Shown one piece after another: positions 53,210-61,322 of a DNA stretch of 64,000 nt (its first letter is position 1; each line of letters opens with the position of its first letter). Under the pieces are notes generated by a model, which was not told the DNA's origin, made no database searches, and worked only from the letters and a program-made list of their open reading frames with translations. This DNA comes from Planomonospora parontospora. Its GTDB lineage: Bacteria > Actinomycetota > Actinomycetes > Streptosporangiales > Streptosporangiaceae. The DNA lies in contig BMQD01000006.1 in NCBI GenBank assembly GCA_014647935.1, positions 186,001 through 250,000 on the forward strand. The letters are read 5' to 3'. The translations under genes were made by a program, and so were the position numbers.

Positions 53210-54388
53210 ATGTCCGGCATGCGGCTACCTGGCTGGTTCGCCGAGCGGGCGGAGCCCGCTCCCCCCGAGAGCGAACTGCGCGTCTCCACGATCGAACTCT
53301 TCTTCGATCTGGTCTTCGTCTTCACCGTCACCCAGCTCACCATGCTCGTGGCGGACGGCATCCAGGAGGGCAGGCCGCTCGAGGGCGCCCTCCGGGTGCT
53401 GCTGGTGTTCGGCGTCCTGTGGTGGATGTACGCGGGCTACGCGTGGCTGACCAACGCGGTCCCGCCGGTCCGGCCGGCCCGGCGGGTGCTGGTCCTGCTC
53501 GGCATGGTCGGCTTCCTGATCACGGCGCTGGCGATCCCGTCGGCCTTCGACGGTGACGGCCCGGCGTTCGCGGTCGGCTACCTGCTGCTGATCCTCGTCC
53601 ACGCGGGGCTGTACCTCCAGTCGACCGCGGCCATCGCCCGGGTGATCCCGTTCAATCTCGGCGGGGTCGCGCTGATCGGCCTGGCCGGCGCGGTCGGCAG
53701 GCCGTACGACCACCTGCTCTGGGGCATGGCGGTGCTGCTGCTGTGGGGCAGCCCCTACTTCATCGGGCAGAAGGGCTTCGAGCTGCGGGCCGGGCACATC
53801 GTCGAGCGGCACGGGCTGCTGGTGATCGTGGCGCTCGGGGAGTCGATCGTGGCCCTCGGCATCGGCGCCCGGGGGCTGCACGTCGGTCCCGCCCTCGGCG
53901 TGACGGCGGCGCTCGGCCTCGCGCTGGCCGCCTGCCTGTGGTGGATCTACTTCGGCGGGGACGACGAGACGCGCGCCGAGCACATCCTCGCCGGGGCCGA
54001 GCCGGTACGGCGCACCCGGCTGGTCCTCGGCGCCTACTTCTACGCGCACATCCCGATGCTGCTGGGCATCGTGGCGGTCGCGGCCGGGGTCAAGAAGGCG
54101 ATCGGCCATCCGATCGACCCGCTCAAGCCCGGGGCCGCCGTCATCCTGGCCGCCGGTGCGGCGCTCTTCCTGGCGGGCAGCGCCTGGTTCCGCCGGGTGC
54201 TCGGGATCGGCGGCAACCGCCTGCGGATCGCGGGGGCGCTGGCCGCACCGGTGAGCATCGCCCTCGGACTCTGGTCGGCCATGGCCCAGCTGGTCGTCCT
54301 GGTGGCCCTGGTGGGCGCGGTGGCCGTCCTCGAAAGGCGACCGGCCGCGGCCTCCTCGCCCGTCCGGGCCTCCGCGCGCGTCCGCTGA
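53210..54388 (+). CDS. LtrA family (low temperature requirement) membrane protein
   Basis: This protein of about 392 residues has the LtrA opening (ELRVSTIELFFDLVFVFTVTQLTMLVADG) and about ten helices. Family motifs are VLWWMYAGYAWLTN, HIVERHGLLVIVALGESIVALGIGA (ERHGLLxIIALGES) and LWWIYFGGDDE. The family was named from a Listeria gene needed for cold growth; its activity is unknown. ATG 53210 (MSGMRLPGW) or 53219 are possible starts, both without a strong ribosome site. The 3' end with stop is partly duplicated (54379-54392 and 54398-54411). Confidence 0.88.
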   Translation: MSGMRLPGWFAERAEPAPPESELRVSTIELFFDLVFVFTVTQLTMLVADGIQEGRPLEGALRVLLVFGVLWWMYAGYAWLTNAVPPVRPARRVLVLLGMVGFLITALAIPSAFDGDGPAFAVGYLLLILVHAGLYLQSTAAIARVIPFNLGGVALIGLAGAVGRPYDHLLWGMAVLLLWGSPYFIGQKGFELRAGHIVERHGLLVIVALGESIVALGIGARGLHVGPALGVTAALGLALAACLWWIYFGGDDETRAEHILAGAEPVRRTRLVLGAYFYAHIPMLLGIVAVAAGVKKAIGHPIDPLKPGAAVILAAGAALFLAGSAWFRRVLGIGGNRLRIAGALAAPVSIALGLWSAMAQLVVLVALVGAVAVLERRPAAASSPVRASARVR

Positions 54389-54411
54389 GGCCACGACCGT
54401 CCGCTGAGGCC
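54379..54411 (+). repeat. 14-base direct repeat over the ltrA-like stop codon
   Basis: CGTCCGCTGAGGCC occurs at 54379-54392 (covering the last codons and TGA) and again at 54398-54411, period 19. Confidence 0.85.
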
Positions 54412-54440
54412 GGGCCCTCCGCGACCGGATCACCGCAGCC

Positions 54441-54470
54441 GTCCGCCGGAGGCGGTGTCCCCCGGCGGAC
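54441..54470. terminator. Bidirectional terminator, LtrA / Cys-rich protein
   Basis: Perfect 9-bp stem (54441-54449 with 54462-54470) and a 12-base loop, between two convergent stop codons. Confidence 0.55.
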
Positions 54471-54493
54471 CCGGCGTCCCCGGACCCGCGGCC

Positions 54494-54793
54494 CTACCGC
54501 CGGGCGGTCTTCGCCATGCCTTGTCCCATGCCCTGCTCCATGCCCTGCTGCGCCGGGATGTCGGCCCGGTCGACGATCGTGCTCTCGCCCTCGCTGCGGG
54601 CGCAGTGCGCGCAGCAGTACCAGCGCCGGTCGGCCTCGACCCCGTGCCCGACGATCCGGACCCCGCAGTGCTCGCAGATCGGCGCCATCATCTGGATCGC
54701 GCACTCGAAGCAGTCGAAGGTGTGCACCGCCCCCTGCGCGTGCACCTCGAAACTCATGTCGTAGTCGTTCCCGCAGACTTCGCACCGTGCCAT
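54494..54793 (-). CDS. Cys-rich zinc-binding protein
   Basis: This 99-residue protein starts MARCEVCGNDYDMSFEVHAQGAVHTFDCFECAIQMMAPICEHCGVRIVGHGVEADRRWYCCAHCAR. Three Cys-x2-Cys pairs plus CFEC and CCAHC give about ten metal ligands, enough for two or three zinc ions. I recall related actinobacterial proteins annotated as prokaryotic metallothionein-like; a zinc-ribbon adaptor is equally possible. The tail is Met/Gln/Gly-rich (GMEQGMGQGM), which is unusual. ATG 54793 has GGGGGGAAC upstream. Function unknown. Confidence 0.8.
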   Translation of the reverse strand: MARCEVCGNDYDMSFEVHAQGAVHTFDCFECAIQMMAPICEHCGVRIVGHGVEADRRWYCCAHCARSEGESTIVDRADIPAQQGMEQGMGQGMAKTARR

Positions 54794-55038
54794 GTTCCCC
54801 CCCGAGAACTCGTGGCGTTTCCCGGAGGGGTCTACCCAGAACCGCACATCCGACCCTCCGGCCCGCCGTCACCCCCCGTGAGGCTCGCGATCCTCCGAGT
54901 CACGAAACCCATTGAACCCGGACGCGCCACACCTATAGGTTTGCCGCCGTGGACGTCACGGCAGCCGTACGGCAAGCGGCCGCCAATCGCACGTCAAGCG
55001 AGAGCGGCCATAGTCGAAGGCGAGGAAAGGGGCAGACC
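54794..55038. promoter_or_regulatory. Region between the Cys-rich gene and the small basic genes
   Basis: This 245-base stretch must hold the promoter of the leftward Cys-rich gene. It includes the AT-richer CACACCTATAGGTTTGCC around 54928-54945 (with the palindrome ACCTATAGGT), a candidate rightward -10 region for the 33-residue gene. Confidence 0.4.
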
Positions 55039-55140
55039 ATGCGACGCATCAGGATCACCCGGCCGCGCGGCCGCCGCCGTCCCAACCGGGCCTGCGACCT
55101 GGACCTCCGATCGCCGTCGGGACGGCGGCTGCCCTACTAG
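55039..55140 (+). CDS. 33-residue Arg-rich small protein
   Basis: ATG 55039 follows AAAGGGGCAGACC, a good ribosome site. The peptide, MRRIRITRPRGRRRPNRACD then LDLRSPSGRRLPY, has 13 Arg and one Cys, so it is strongly basic and could bind RNA or DNA. It is too short for family assignment. The ribosome site and a following second small gene support that it is made. A longer in-frame version from GTG 54949 is possible. Confidence 0.5.
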   Translation: MRRIRITRPRGRRRPNRACDLDLRSPSGRRLPY

Positions 55141-55213
55141 CCAGGTCTTTACGGTCGTCTTATACGATTAAGTGCATAGTGCGCATAACGGAACAATCAC
55201 GCCGGGGGGCTCA

Positions 55214-55387
55214 ATGAAGAGGCTTGTGGCCGTGCCGCCATATGTCACGCGACTCAAGATCCGGGACATCCGCTCCGGAACGCGCCGCAGGACGAGCGGT
55301 GACACCAAGGTCGTCGATCTGCGCGCCTACACGGGCCGCAACGTCGTCCGTCTCCCCCTCACGAGCGGTCCCACCCCCGCAGCCTGA
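55214..55387 (+). CDS. 57-residue basic small protein
   Basis: ATG 55214 follows GGGGGGCTCA. The protein starts MKRLVAVPPYVTRLKIRDIRS and continues with RRRTSGDTKVVDLRAYTGRNVVRLPLTS. It has alternating beta-like stretches and many Arg/Lys residues. It lies 73 bases after the 33-residue gene and ends before a strong terminator. I do not recognise a family. Confidence 0.55.
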   Translation: MKRLVAVPPYVTRLKIRDIRSGTRRRTSGDTKVVDLRAYTGRNVVRLPLTSGPTPAA

Positions 55388-55415
55388 ACCGGACCGTCGA
55401 AGAGCTGAGAAGCCC

Positions 55416-55446
55416 CGGAAAGACCCGCTTCGTGCGGGTCTTTCCG
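55416..55446 (+). terminator. Strong terminator after the small basic genes
   Basis: A 13-bp perfect stem (55416-55428 with 55434-55446) with a TTCGT loop. The descending arm ends in TTTCCG, giving a short T-run, the most classical terminator in the window. Confidence 0.85.
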
Positions 55447-55781
55447 CATTCACCCGTGCGACCGACGTCGGCCTGGCCGCCACCTCGGCGGGCAGGGCCC
55501 GCTCCGGCCGGGTCTCCGCAACGCGCGGCACCCGGGAACCGCTCCCCGACCGGGCCCCCGAACGTCGGGCCGAGGACGGCCGCCGGGCTTCGGACCGAGG
55601 GGTTCCGGGCCTCGGACCGGAGGTCTCGGGCCCCGGGAGGACGGCCGCCAGCCCTCGGGCGTCGGACCGGAGACGGCCGCCGGGCCCCGAACCCCTCGAT
55701 CACCGGGTCCGCGCGACGGGATTACGGTGATTCGCCCATGTCCAGAACGGAACATTATGTTCCATGGTTTACATTGGCATC
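55447..55781. other. Intergenic region with GC-rich repeats, promoter of the tetR-like gene
   Basis: This 335-base region contains GC-rich degenerate repeats (GACGGCCGCCGGGC near 55577 and 55673, and similar at 55640). A 16-base inverted repeat with one mismatch (55596-55611 with 55683-55698) flanks the most repetitive part. No gene is supported. The right end holds the TetR operator and promoter. Confidence 0.5.
55749..55763. promoter_or_regulatory. Operator palindrome of the tetR-like gene
   Basis: GGAACAT-T-ATGTTCC is a perfect 7+1+7 palindrome. It lies just upstream of a TACATT -10 box (55770-55775), so a bound TetR dimer would block the promoter of its own gene. Confidence 0.65.
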
Positions 55782-56423
55782 ATGGAGACGACCAGCAGCA
55801 CGCCGATGAGCGGCCGCAAGGCCCAGGCCGCCCGGAACGACCAAGTGATCCTGCAGGCCGCCCGGGAGGTCTTCGTCGCCGATCCCGGCGCGCCGATCTC
55901 CGCGGTGGCCGAGCGCGCCGGGGTGGGCATCAGCGCGCTCTACCGCCGCTACGCCGGCAAGGAGATCCTGCTCCGCAAGCTCTGCTCCGACGGGCTGAAA
56001 CTCTACATCGCCGAGGCGGAGGCGGCCCTGGCCGACGACGGCGACCCCTGGACCGTCTTCGCCCGCTTCATGCGCCGCATCGTGGAGGCCGACACCCACT
56101 CCCTCACCCTGAGCCTGGCCGGGACCTTCACTCCGGACGAGGACCTCCACCGTGAGTCCGCCCACGCCGAGCGGCTCGCCCTGGAGGTCTTCGAACGGGC
56201 CAGGGACGCCGGGATCCTCCGTCCCGGACTGGAGGTCGCCGATCTCTCGATGATCTTCGAGCAGCTCGCCTCCGTCCGGCTCGGCGACGAGGAGCGCACC
56301 GCGCAGATGAGGCACCGCTATCTGGCCCTGGTCCTCGACTCCCTCCGCCTGACCTCGGCCGGCCCGCTGCCGGGCCCGCCGCCCACCGCCGAGGAGATCG
56401 GCCGCCGCTGGTCGACCGCCTGA
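55782..56423 (+). CDS. TetR family transcriptional regulator
   Basis: This 213-residue protein has a TetR helix-turn-helix (about 15-60: NDQVILQAAREVFVADPGAPISAVAERAGVGISALYRRYAGKEILLRKL) and a helical ligand domain that is not conserved. The ATG at 55782 lies six bases after TACATT, so the transcript is probably leaderless; the ATG at 55764 is less likely because the operator abuts it. A palindrome (55749-55763) directly upstream indicates autoregulation. The target gene besides itself is not obvious: the next gene is convergent. Confidence 0.9.
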   Translation: METTSSTPMSGRKAQAARNDQVILQAAREVFVADPGAPISAVAERAGVGISALYRRYAGKEILLRKLCSDGLKLYIAEAEAALADDGDPWTVFARFMRRIVEADTHSLTLSLAGTFTPDEDLHRESAHAERLALEVFERARDAGILRPGLEVADLSMIFEQLASVRLGDEERTAQMRHRYLALVLDSLRLTSAGPLPGPPPTAEEIGRRWSTA

Positions 56424-56563
56424 CACCGGGCGGGCCGCACGGGCCGCCCTCCTCCTGCGAGCACGGTCCGCCACCGCCCCGGGGCGTCCGCCGGAGCGGA
56501 GCGCTCTCAGCGCTCCCCTCCGCCACCGCGGCCACCGCCGGCGGGGACGCGACGGAAGCCCCC

Positions 56564-58285
56564 TCACGGCGGTGGAGCCTCACGCCGGTCGCCCAGTTCC
56601 CGGACGGTCGGCACCTCTCCGGGATCCGGGACCCGGAGGGTGAGGGTGAAGGTCGAGCCCTCGCCCGGGACGCTGGTGACGGTGATGGTGCCGTGATGGG
56701 CCTCGGCGATGGCCTTGGCGACGGTCAGCCCCAGGCCGATGCCCTGGATGGCGGCTTCGGTGCTGGAGCGGGCGCGGTAGAACCGGTCGAACACGTGCGG
56801 CAGGTCCTCGGCGTCGATGCCGGCACCGGCGTCGCTGACCGCGATCGACACGGTGTCACCGGCGGCCGAAGCCGACACGGTGATCGGGCTGCCCGCCGGC
56901 GAGAACTTGGCCGCGTTCGACAGCAGGGCGTTCAGCGCCCGCACCAGGAGGCCCCGGTCGGCCCGGACGAGGGGAAGCCCCGCGTCGACGCGCACCAGGA
57001 CCGGGTGGTCGCTGGAGCGCGCCTGGGCGGACATCGCCTGCACCGCCTCGGCGATGATCTCATCCACCGGCGTCGGGGCGGAATCGACGCTCAGACGGCC
57101 ACCGGCGGTGGTGGTGACCGCCAGCAGGTCTTCGACCAGCCGCTGCAACCGCAGGGCGTTGTGGGTCATGGCGTCCAGCATCCGCAGCCGCCGTCCGGGA
57201 GGAAGGTCGTCGTTGCCGAGCGTGAGGATCTCCAGGTAGCCGAGGACGCTCACCAGCGGGGTGCGCAGTTCGTGGCCGACGGTGTCGATGAACTCGTCCT
57301 TGGCCCGATCCAGCTCCTGCAGCCGCGCCACGACGGCCTGCTGCTGGGCGTAGGCCTCGCGCAGCGCCTGCTCCACACGGCGGCGGTCGGTGATGTCGTG
57401 AACGAATGCATTGAAGATCCACGTATCGGCCTCGCGGGTGGCCCAGAACACCATCTCGGCGGGGAACTCGCTGCCGTCGGAGCGCAGCGCGGCCAGCTCC
57501 AGCCGCCGCCCCATCAGCCGGGACTCCCCGGTGGTCAGGAAGCGGGCCAGGTCGGCCTGGTAGTCCTCCCGGTAGCGGACCGGCATGATCGTCTCGTGCA
57601 GGACCGTGCCGATGGCCTGGTCACGCGGGATCCCGAACATCCGCTCGGCCGTGGCGTTCCAGCCGACGATGCGATCGTCGGTGTCGACGGACACGAAGGC
57701 CTCCACCGAGGTCTCGACGACCTGCTCCAGCCGGCGCCGGGCGGCTTCGGCCTCCTGCCGGGCGCGGTGGCGGTCGATCACCCGGCCCATCTGACGGCTC
57801 AGGCTGGCCAGTACGCGCAGCAGCGACTCGTCCGGCTCGACCGGCTCATGGCAGAAGAACTCCAGCACCGCGGCCACACCGTCGGCGGTCGCCACCGGGA
57901 GCGCGAACGCCGCCCGCACCCCTACGTCCGCCCCGTGCCGGGCGCGGGTGAACAGCGGGTCGCGGGTGACGTCGCGCGACCACACCGGCTCGCCGGTGGC
58001 CGCGGCCCGGCCGACGATATCCGTCCCCGCAGACAGCCGGGTGGCGGCCGTCGCCTGGTACAGCAGCGGGAACTCCTTGACCGCGCCCGTCCACGCTCCC
58101 GAGGAGACGAACCGGTCGCCGCCGCCTTCCGGCACCCAGATGTGGCCCAGCGGCCAGCCGGTCGCCTTGCGTATCGCGCGCAGCGTCGCCCGTGCCGCCG
58201 ATTCCAGATCGTCGCCGGCGCTCAGGGCCGCGGTGACGCCGTCCAGCAGCGCCAGCAGCGCCGTCTCCCGTTCCCGATCCCGCAC
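56564..58285 (-). CDS. GAF-PAS sensor histidine kinase
   Basis: This 573-residue protein has a GAF domain (about 10-170, SAARATLRAIRKATGWPLGHIWVPEGGGDRFV), a coiled coil, a PAS domain (about 190-310, VVETSVEAFVSVDTDDRIVGWNATAERMFGI, ending AFVHDITDRRRVEQAL), a HisKA domain with phospho-acceptor His338 in GHELRTPL, and HATPase (NALLSNAAKFSPAGSP, SDAGAGIDAEDLPHVFDRFYRA, GLGLTVAKAIAEAH). No membrane helix: a soluble sensor, perhaps of redox or a small molecule. No response regulator is adjacent, so it is an orphan kinase. GTG start at 58285 after GGAGGGGCC. Confidence 0.92.
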   Translation of the reverse strand: MRDRERETALLALLDGVTAALSAGDDLESAARATLRAIRKATGWPLGHIWVPEGGGDRFVSSGAWTGAVKEFPLLYQATAATRLSAGTDIVGRAAATGEPVWSRDVTRDPLFTRARHGADVGVRAAFALPVATADGVAAVLEFFCHEPVEPDESLLRVLASLSRQMGRVIDRHRARQEAEAARRRLEQVVETSVEAFVSVDTDDRIVGWNATAERMFGIPRDQAIGTVLHETIMPVRYREDYQADLARFLTTGESRLMGRRLELAALRSDGSEFPAEMVFWATREADTWIFNAFVHDITDRRRVEQALREAYAQQQAVVARLQELDRAKDEFIDTVGHELRTPLVSVLGYLEILTLGNDDLPPGRRLRMLDAMTHNALRLQRLVEDLLAVTTTAGGRLSVDSAPTPVDEIIAEAVQAMSAQARSSDHPVLVRVDAGLPLVRADRGLLVRALNALLSNAAKFSPAGSPITVSASAAGDTVSIAVSDAGAGIDAEDLPHVFDRFYRARSSTEAAIQGIGLGLTVAKAIAEAHHGTITVTSVPGEGSTFTLTLRVPDPGEVPTVRELGDRREAPPP

Positions 58286-58763
58286 GGCCCCTCCTGCTCC
58301 CGGTCACCGCGCAACCCCATGAGGCGACTGTTTCCCTGGTGCGACCTTACCGAAGGCCCGCAGAAAGCCCTCGCCTTCAGACCGGGGATGAATGCGGTCC
58401 CCATCAGGGGATGACCCGCCGCCCGACGGGACATCCCGGAGCGTGAAACACGGGACCTGCAGGCGCCAGGCCGGGAGGTACGGCCTCGCGGCATCGACGA
58501 CGTTCCTCCCCTATGCGGTCACCACGCCCCGAGGAGCGGGCAGCGCGGGAATCCCGGTGCCCGCCGTGCCGGTGTTCACCCTCCCTGATCATGACGTGGT
58601 CGCTAACGTGTTCGAGTCCGCACACGCAAGCGCGGGTGATCGATGGGGCGGGGGAGGTGTTTCGCGTGCTGACCGGACGCAGGTACCGGCTGGAGTTCGA
58701 CTTCGGGCCAGTTTCCGTGATTGGCCCGGTACCGGACACGCGCAGGCCCCCTACGGTCGTGCC
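58286..58763. other. 478-base intergenic region with promoter and palindromes
   Basis: No gene is supported here. The left end serves the leftward histidine kinase gene. Around 58580-58650 the sequence is AT-richer. Near the right end, TACGGT at 58752-58757 lies six bases before the decarboxylase ATG, as in leaderless promoters. A palindrome and a repeated GGTACCGG (58682-58689 and 58728-58735) lie upstream of it. Confidence 0.45.
58704..58728. promoter_or_regulatory. Palindrome upstream of the decarboxylase gene
   Basis: CGGGCCA (58704-58710) and TGGCCCG (58722-58728) form a perfect 7-base inverted repeat with an 11-base AT-richer centre, 36 bases before the ATG. It is a candidate operator or activator site. 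Confidence 0.4.
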
Positions 58764-60152
58764 ATGCACGCACGACTCGGCGACGACCTCGCCCGGCTGC
58801 CCGGCCTGCTCGACGAGGCGCGGGCCCACGCCGTACGCCTCCTCACCGGACTGGACGACCGCCCGGTCGCCCTGACCACCGGGCCGCCCGCGCCCGAACC
58901 CCTGCCCGTCACCGGGATCGGCGCCGCGGGGGCGCTGGAGGCCTTCGCCCGGCGCTGGGAACCGGGTTTCGCCGCCAGCGCCGGCCCGCGCTACCTGGGC
59001 TTCGTCACCGGTGGCGCCACCCCCGCCTCGCTGGCCGGCGACTGGCTCACCGGCGCACTGGACCAGAACCCCACCTCCGGCATCGACTCCAGCGCCCCGG
59101 ACCTGGAACGGGAGACCGTCGCCTGGCTGCGCGAACTGTTCGGCCTGCCCCGGGAACACGCCGGCGCCTTCGTCAGCGGTGCGACGATGTCCAACTTCAC
59201 CGGCCTGGCGGTCGCCCGGGAATGGGTGGGCGAGCGGCGCGGCGTCCGCGTGTCCGAGCAGGGGGCCGCTGCCCTCGGCCCCGTCCCCGTGCTCTCGGCG
59301 AGCCCGCACTCCAGCGTCGGCAAGGCCCTGTCCATGCTCGGGCTGGGACGCTCCGCGCTCCGGAGGGTCGACGCGCTGCCCGGCCGGGAGGCCGTCGACC
59401 CGGCCCGGCTGGAGGAGGCGCTGGAGTCCCTCGGCGGCGAGCCCGCGATCGTGGTCGCCAACGCGGGGACGGTGAACACCGTGGACTTCGACGATCTGCG
59501 TGCGATCGCCGCCCTGCGTGAGCGGTACCCCTTCTGGTTGCACGTGGACGCGGCCTTCGGCGCCTTCGCCCTGCTCTCCCCGGACCACGCCCACCTGCTC
59601 GACGGGCTCGGCGAGGCCGACTCGGTCTGCGTGGACCTGCACAAGTGGCTGAACGTCCCCTACGACAGCGCGGTCCAGTTCACCCGCCGCCGCGACCTGC
59701 AGGTCCGGGTCTTCGCCAACTCCGCGGCCTACCTCGGGCCGCTCGGCGACGACCTGGACCGGGTCGACCTGGTCCACCTGACCCCGGAGAACTCCCGGCG
59801 GCTGCGCGCCCTGCCCGCCTGGTTCACGCTCGCCGCCTACGGCCGCGAGGGCCACGCCGAGATCGTCCGGCGCGACATCGCGCTGGCCGGACTGCTCGGT
59901 GAGCGCGTCGCCGCGCTGCCCGGCTACCGCCTGCTGGCCCCCGTCCGGCTCAACGTGGTCTGCTTCACGCCGGAGGGCTCCCCGGAACGCACCGGGGAGC
60001 TGGTCTCGGCGATCATCGAGTCCGGCGAGGCCTTCCTCACCCCCACCGTCTACGGCGGGGTGCCGGCGCTCCGTGCCGCGTTCAGCAACTGGCGCACCAC
60101 CGAGGCCGACGTCGAGCGCGTCGTGAAGGTCCTGGAACGGCTCGCGCCGTGA
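58764..60152 (+). CDS. PLP-dependent decarboxylase (group II, aromatic amino acid type)
   Basis: This 462-residue protein is a group II PLP decarboxylase. It contains LDQNPTSGIDSSAPDLERETVAWLRELFGLP, FVSGATMSNFTGLAVARE, SPHSSVGKALSMLGLGR, HVDAAFGAF and the cofactor site VDLHKWLNVPYDSAV with Lys294 for the PLP aldimine. The pattern matches aromatic-L-amino-acid, tyrosine or glutamate decarboxylase relatives; the specific substrate cannot be read from these motifs. The ATG at 58764 lies six bases after TACGGT, so the transcript is probably leaderless. Its stop is 4 bases before the end of a frameshifted pseudogene on the other strand. Confidence 0.92.
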   Translation: MHARLGDDLARLPGLLDEARAHAVRLLTGLDDRPVALTTGPPAPEPLPVTGIGAAGALEAFARRWEPGFAASAGPRYLGFVTGGATPASLAGDWLTGALDQNPTSGIDSSAPDLERETVAWLRELFGLPREHAGAFVSGATMSNFTGLAVAREWVGERRGVRVSEQGAAALGPVPVLSASPHSSVGKALSMLGLGRSALRRVDALPGREAVDPARLEEALESLGGEPAIVVANAGTVNTVDFDDLRAIAALRERYPFWLHVDAAFGAFALLSPDHAHLLDGLGEADSVCVDLHKWLNVPYDSAVQFTRRRDLQVRVFANSAAYLGPLGDDLDRVDLVHLTPENSRRLRALPAWFTLAAYGREGHAEIVRRDIALAGLLGERVAALPGYRLLAPVRLNVVCFTPEGSPERTGELVSAIIESGEAFLTPTVYGGVPALRAAFSNWRTTEADVERVVKVLERLAP

Positions 60153-60156
60153 CCGC

Positions 60157-60731
60157 TCAGCCGGCCGCGGGCTCGTCCCCGCCCGCGGTCGCCGGCCGGT
60201 AGGTGAGGACGACCACGCCGGAGCCGAAGGTCCTCGTGCCGGTGAGCTCCACGGCGCCGGCGCTCTCCTTGCGGAACAGGGGCTCCCCTCGCCCTTGACG
60301 ACCGGGTAGATCCAGATGCGGTACTCGTCCAGGAGGCCGTGCGCGGCGAGGTCGTCGGTCAGCCGGCCGCAGCCCCAGATGAGGATGTCCGCACCCGGCC
60401 GCCGCTTGAGCTCGGTCACCTCCGCCACGAGCCGGTCGCCCGGGATGATCGAGGAGTTGTTCCAGTCGGCGGGCTCGTCCAGCGTCGAGGAGACGGCGTA
60501 CTTGGCGATGGCGTTGACGTGGTCGGCGTAGGGGTTGCCGCCCATGTTCGGCCAGGCCTGGGCCATGCCCTCGTAGGTGACGCGGCCCAGCAGCAGCAGG
60601 GCGTCGCAGCCGAGGGTGAGCTCCAGCGCGTACGCCATGGCGTCCTCGCTGTTGTGCTGCATCGACTGCAGGTGGGGGTCGTCGATGAAGCCGTCGAGGG
60701 TGGCGTAGGTCGAGCAGATGATCTTCCTCAT
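60157..60731 (-). pseudogene. Frameshifted DHFR/RibD-like reductase
   Basis: From ATG 60731 (GGAGGACATC upstream) the frame reads MRKIICSTYATLDGFIDDP, LLLGRVTYEGMAQAWP, ILIWGCGRLTDDLAAHGLLDEYRIWIYPVVKGEG, the usual dihydrofolate-reductase-like RibD C-domain family. It then loses the family sequence at about 60283-60288 inside a CCCC run. Shifting by one base restores it (EPLFRKESAGAVELTGTRTFGSGVVVLTYRPA) to a normal stop at 60157. One base is therefore missing. Either a recent frameshift mutation or a sequencing error; the location beside two other broken genes favours real decay. Confidence 0.8.
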
Positions 60732-60788
60732 GATGTCCTCCGTGTCGTGGGTCGCATCGTGCGGTCCGGGGTCAGGGACGGTCCGGTC

Positions 60789-61322
60789 TCAGGGAACGTA
60801 GGGGCGGGCGGCCCGGGCGTCCCGCAGCGCCAGGGCCCACCAGGACAACCGGTCCAGCACCGCCGTGGCGGCGGTGCTGCAGTCTGCGGCGGCCTTGGGC
60901 CAGGTGCCGTCGGCGGCGAACAGGTTCCAGTGGCGGGGGAGGCTGACCGCGTCGCGCAGGGGCACGGCGTGCAGCTCGGTGAAGATCTGACGGAGCTGGT
61001 CGATGGCGTGCAGGCCGCCCGACTCCCTGCCGTAGGCGACGAAGGCGACGGGCTTGGCCTGCCACTCCTCGTAGTACCAGTCGATGGCGGTCTTGAGCGG
61101 GGCCGGGAAGCTCCGGTTGTACTCGGGGGTGACCACCACGAAGGCGTCGGCGGCGGCCAGCCGCACGGCCAGGTCCGCCACCGTCCCGGGGAGGGGATCG
61201 CCCTCGTCGGTGAGGGTCTGCGGCAGCCCGGCCTCCACCAGGTCGACCAGGTCCACCTCCAGGTCGCCGCGCCTGCGGGCCCGGGCGGTGAACCAGCCGG
61301 CCACGGTGGGACCGAACCGGCC
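60789..61322 (-). pseudogene. NAD(P)H-dependent FMN reductase, 5' end deleted
   Basis: The reading frame begins abruptly at about 61322 with [28 protein letters not shown] and then has the family body: VVVTPEYNRSFPAPLKTAIDWYYEEWQAKPVAFVAYGRESGGLHAIDQLRQIF, to a TGA at 60789. Family members start about 12-18 residues earlier with a strand like LRLALIIGSTRxGRFGPTV that forms part of the flavin site. Here that part, the start codon and the promoter are missing, and the sequence joins directly to the truncated AfsR-like gene. It is very likely inactive. Confidence 0.85.
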
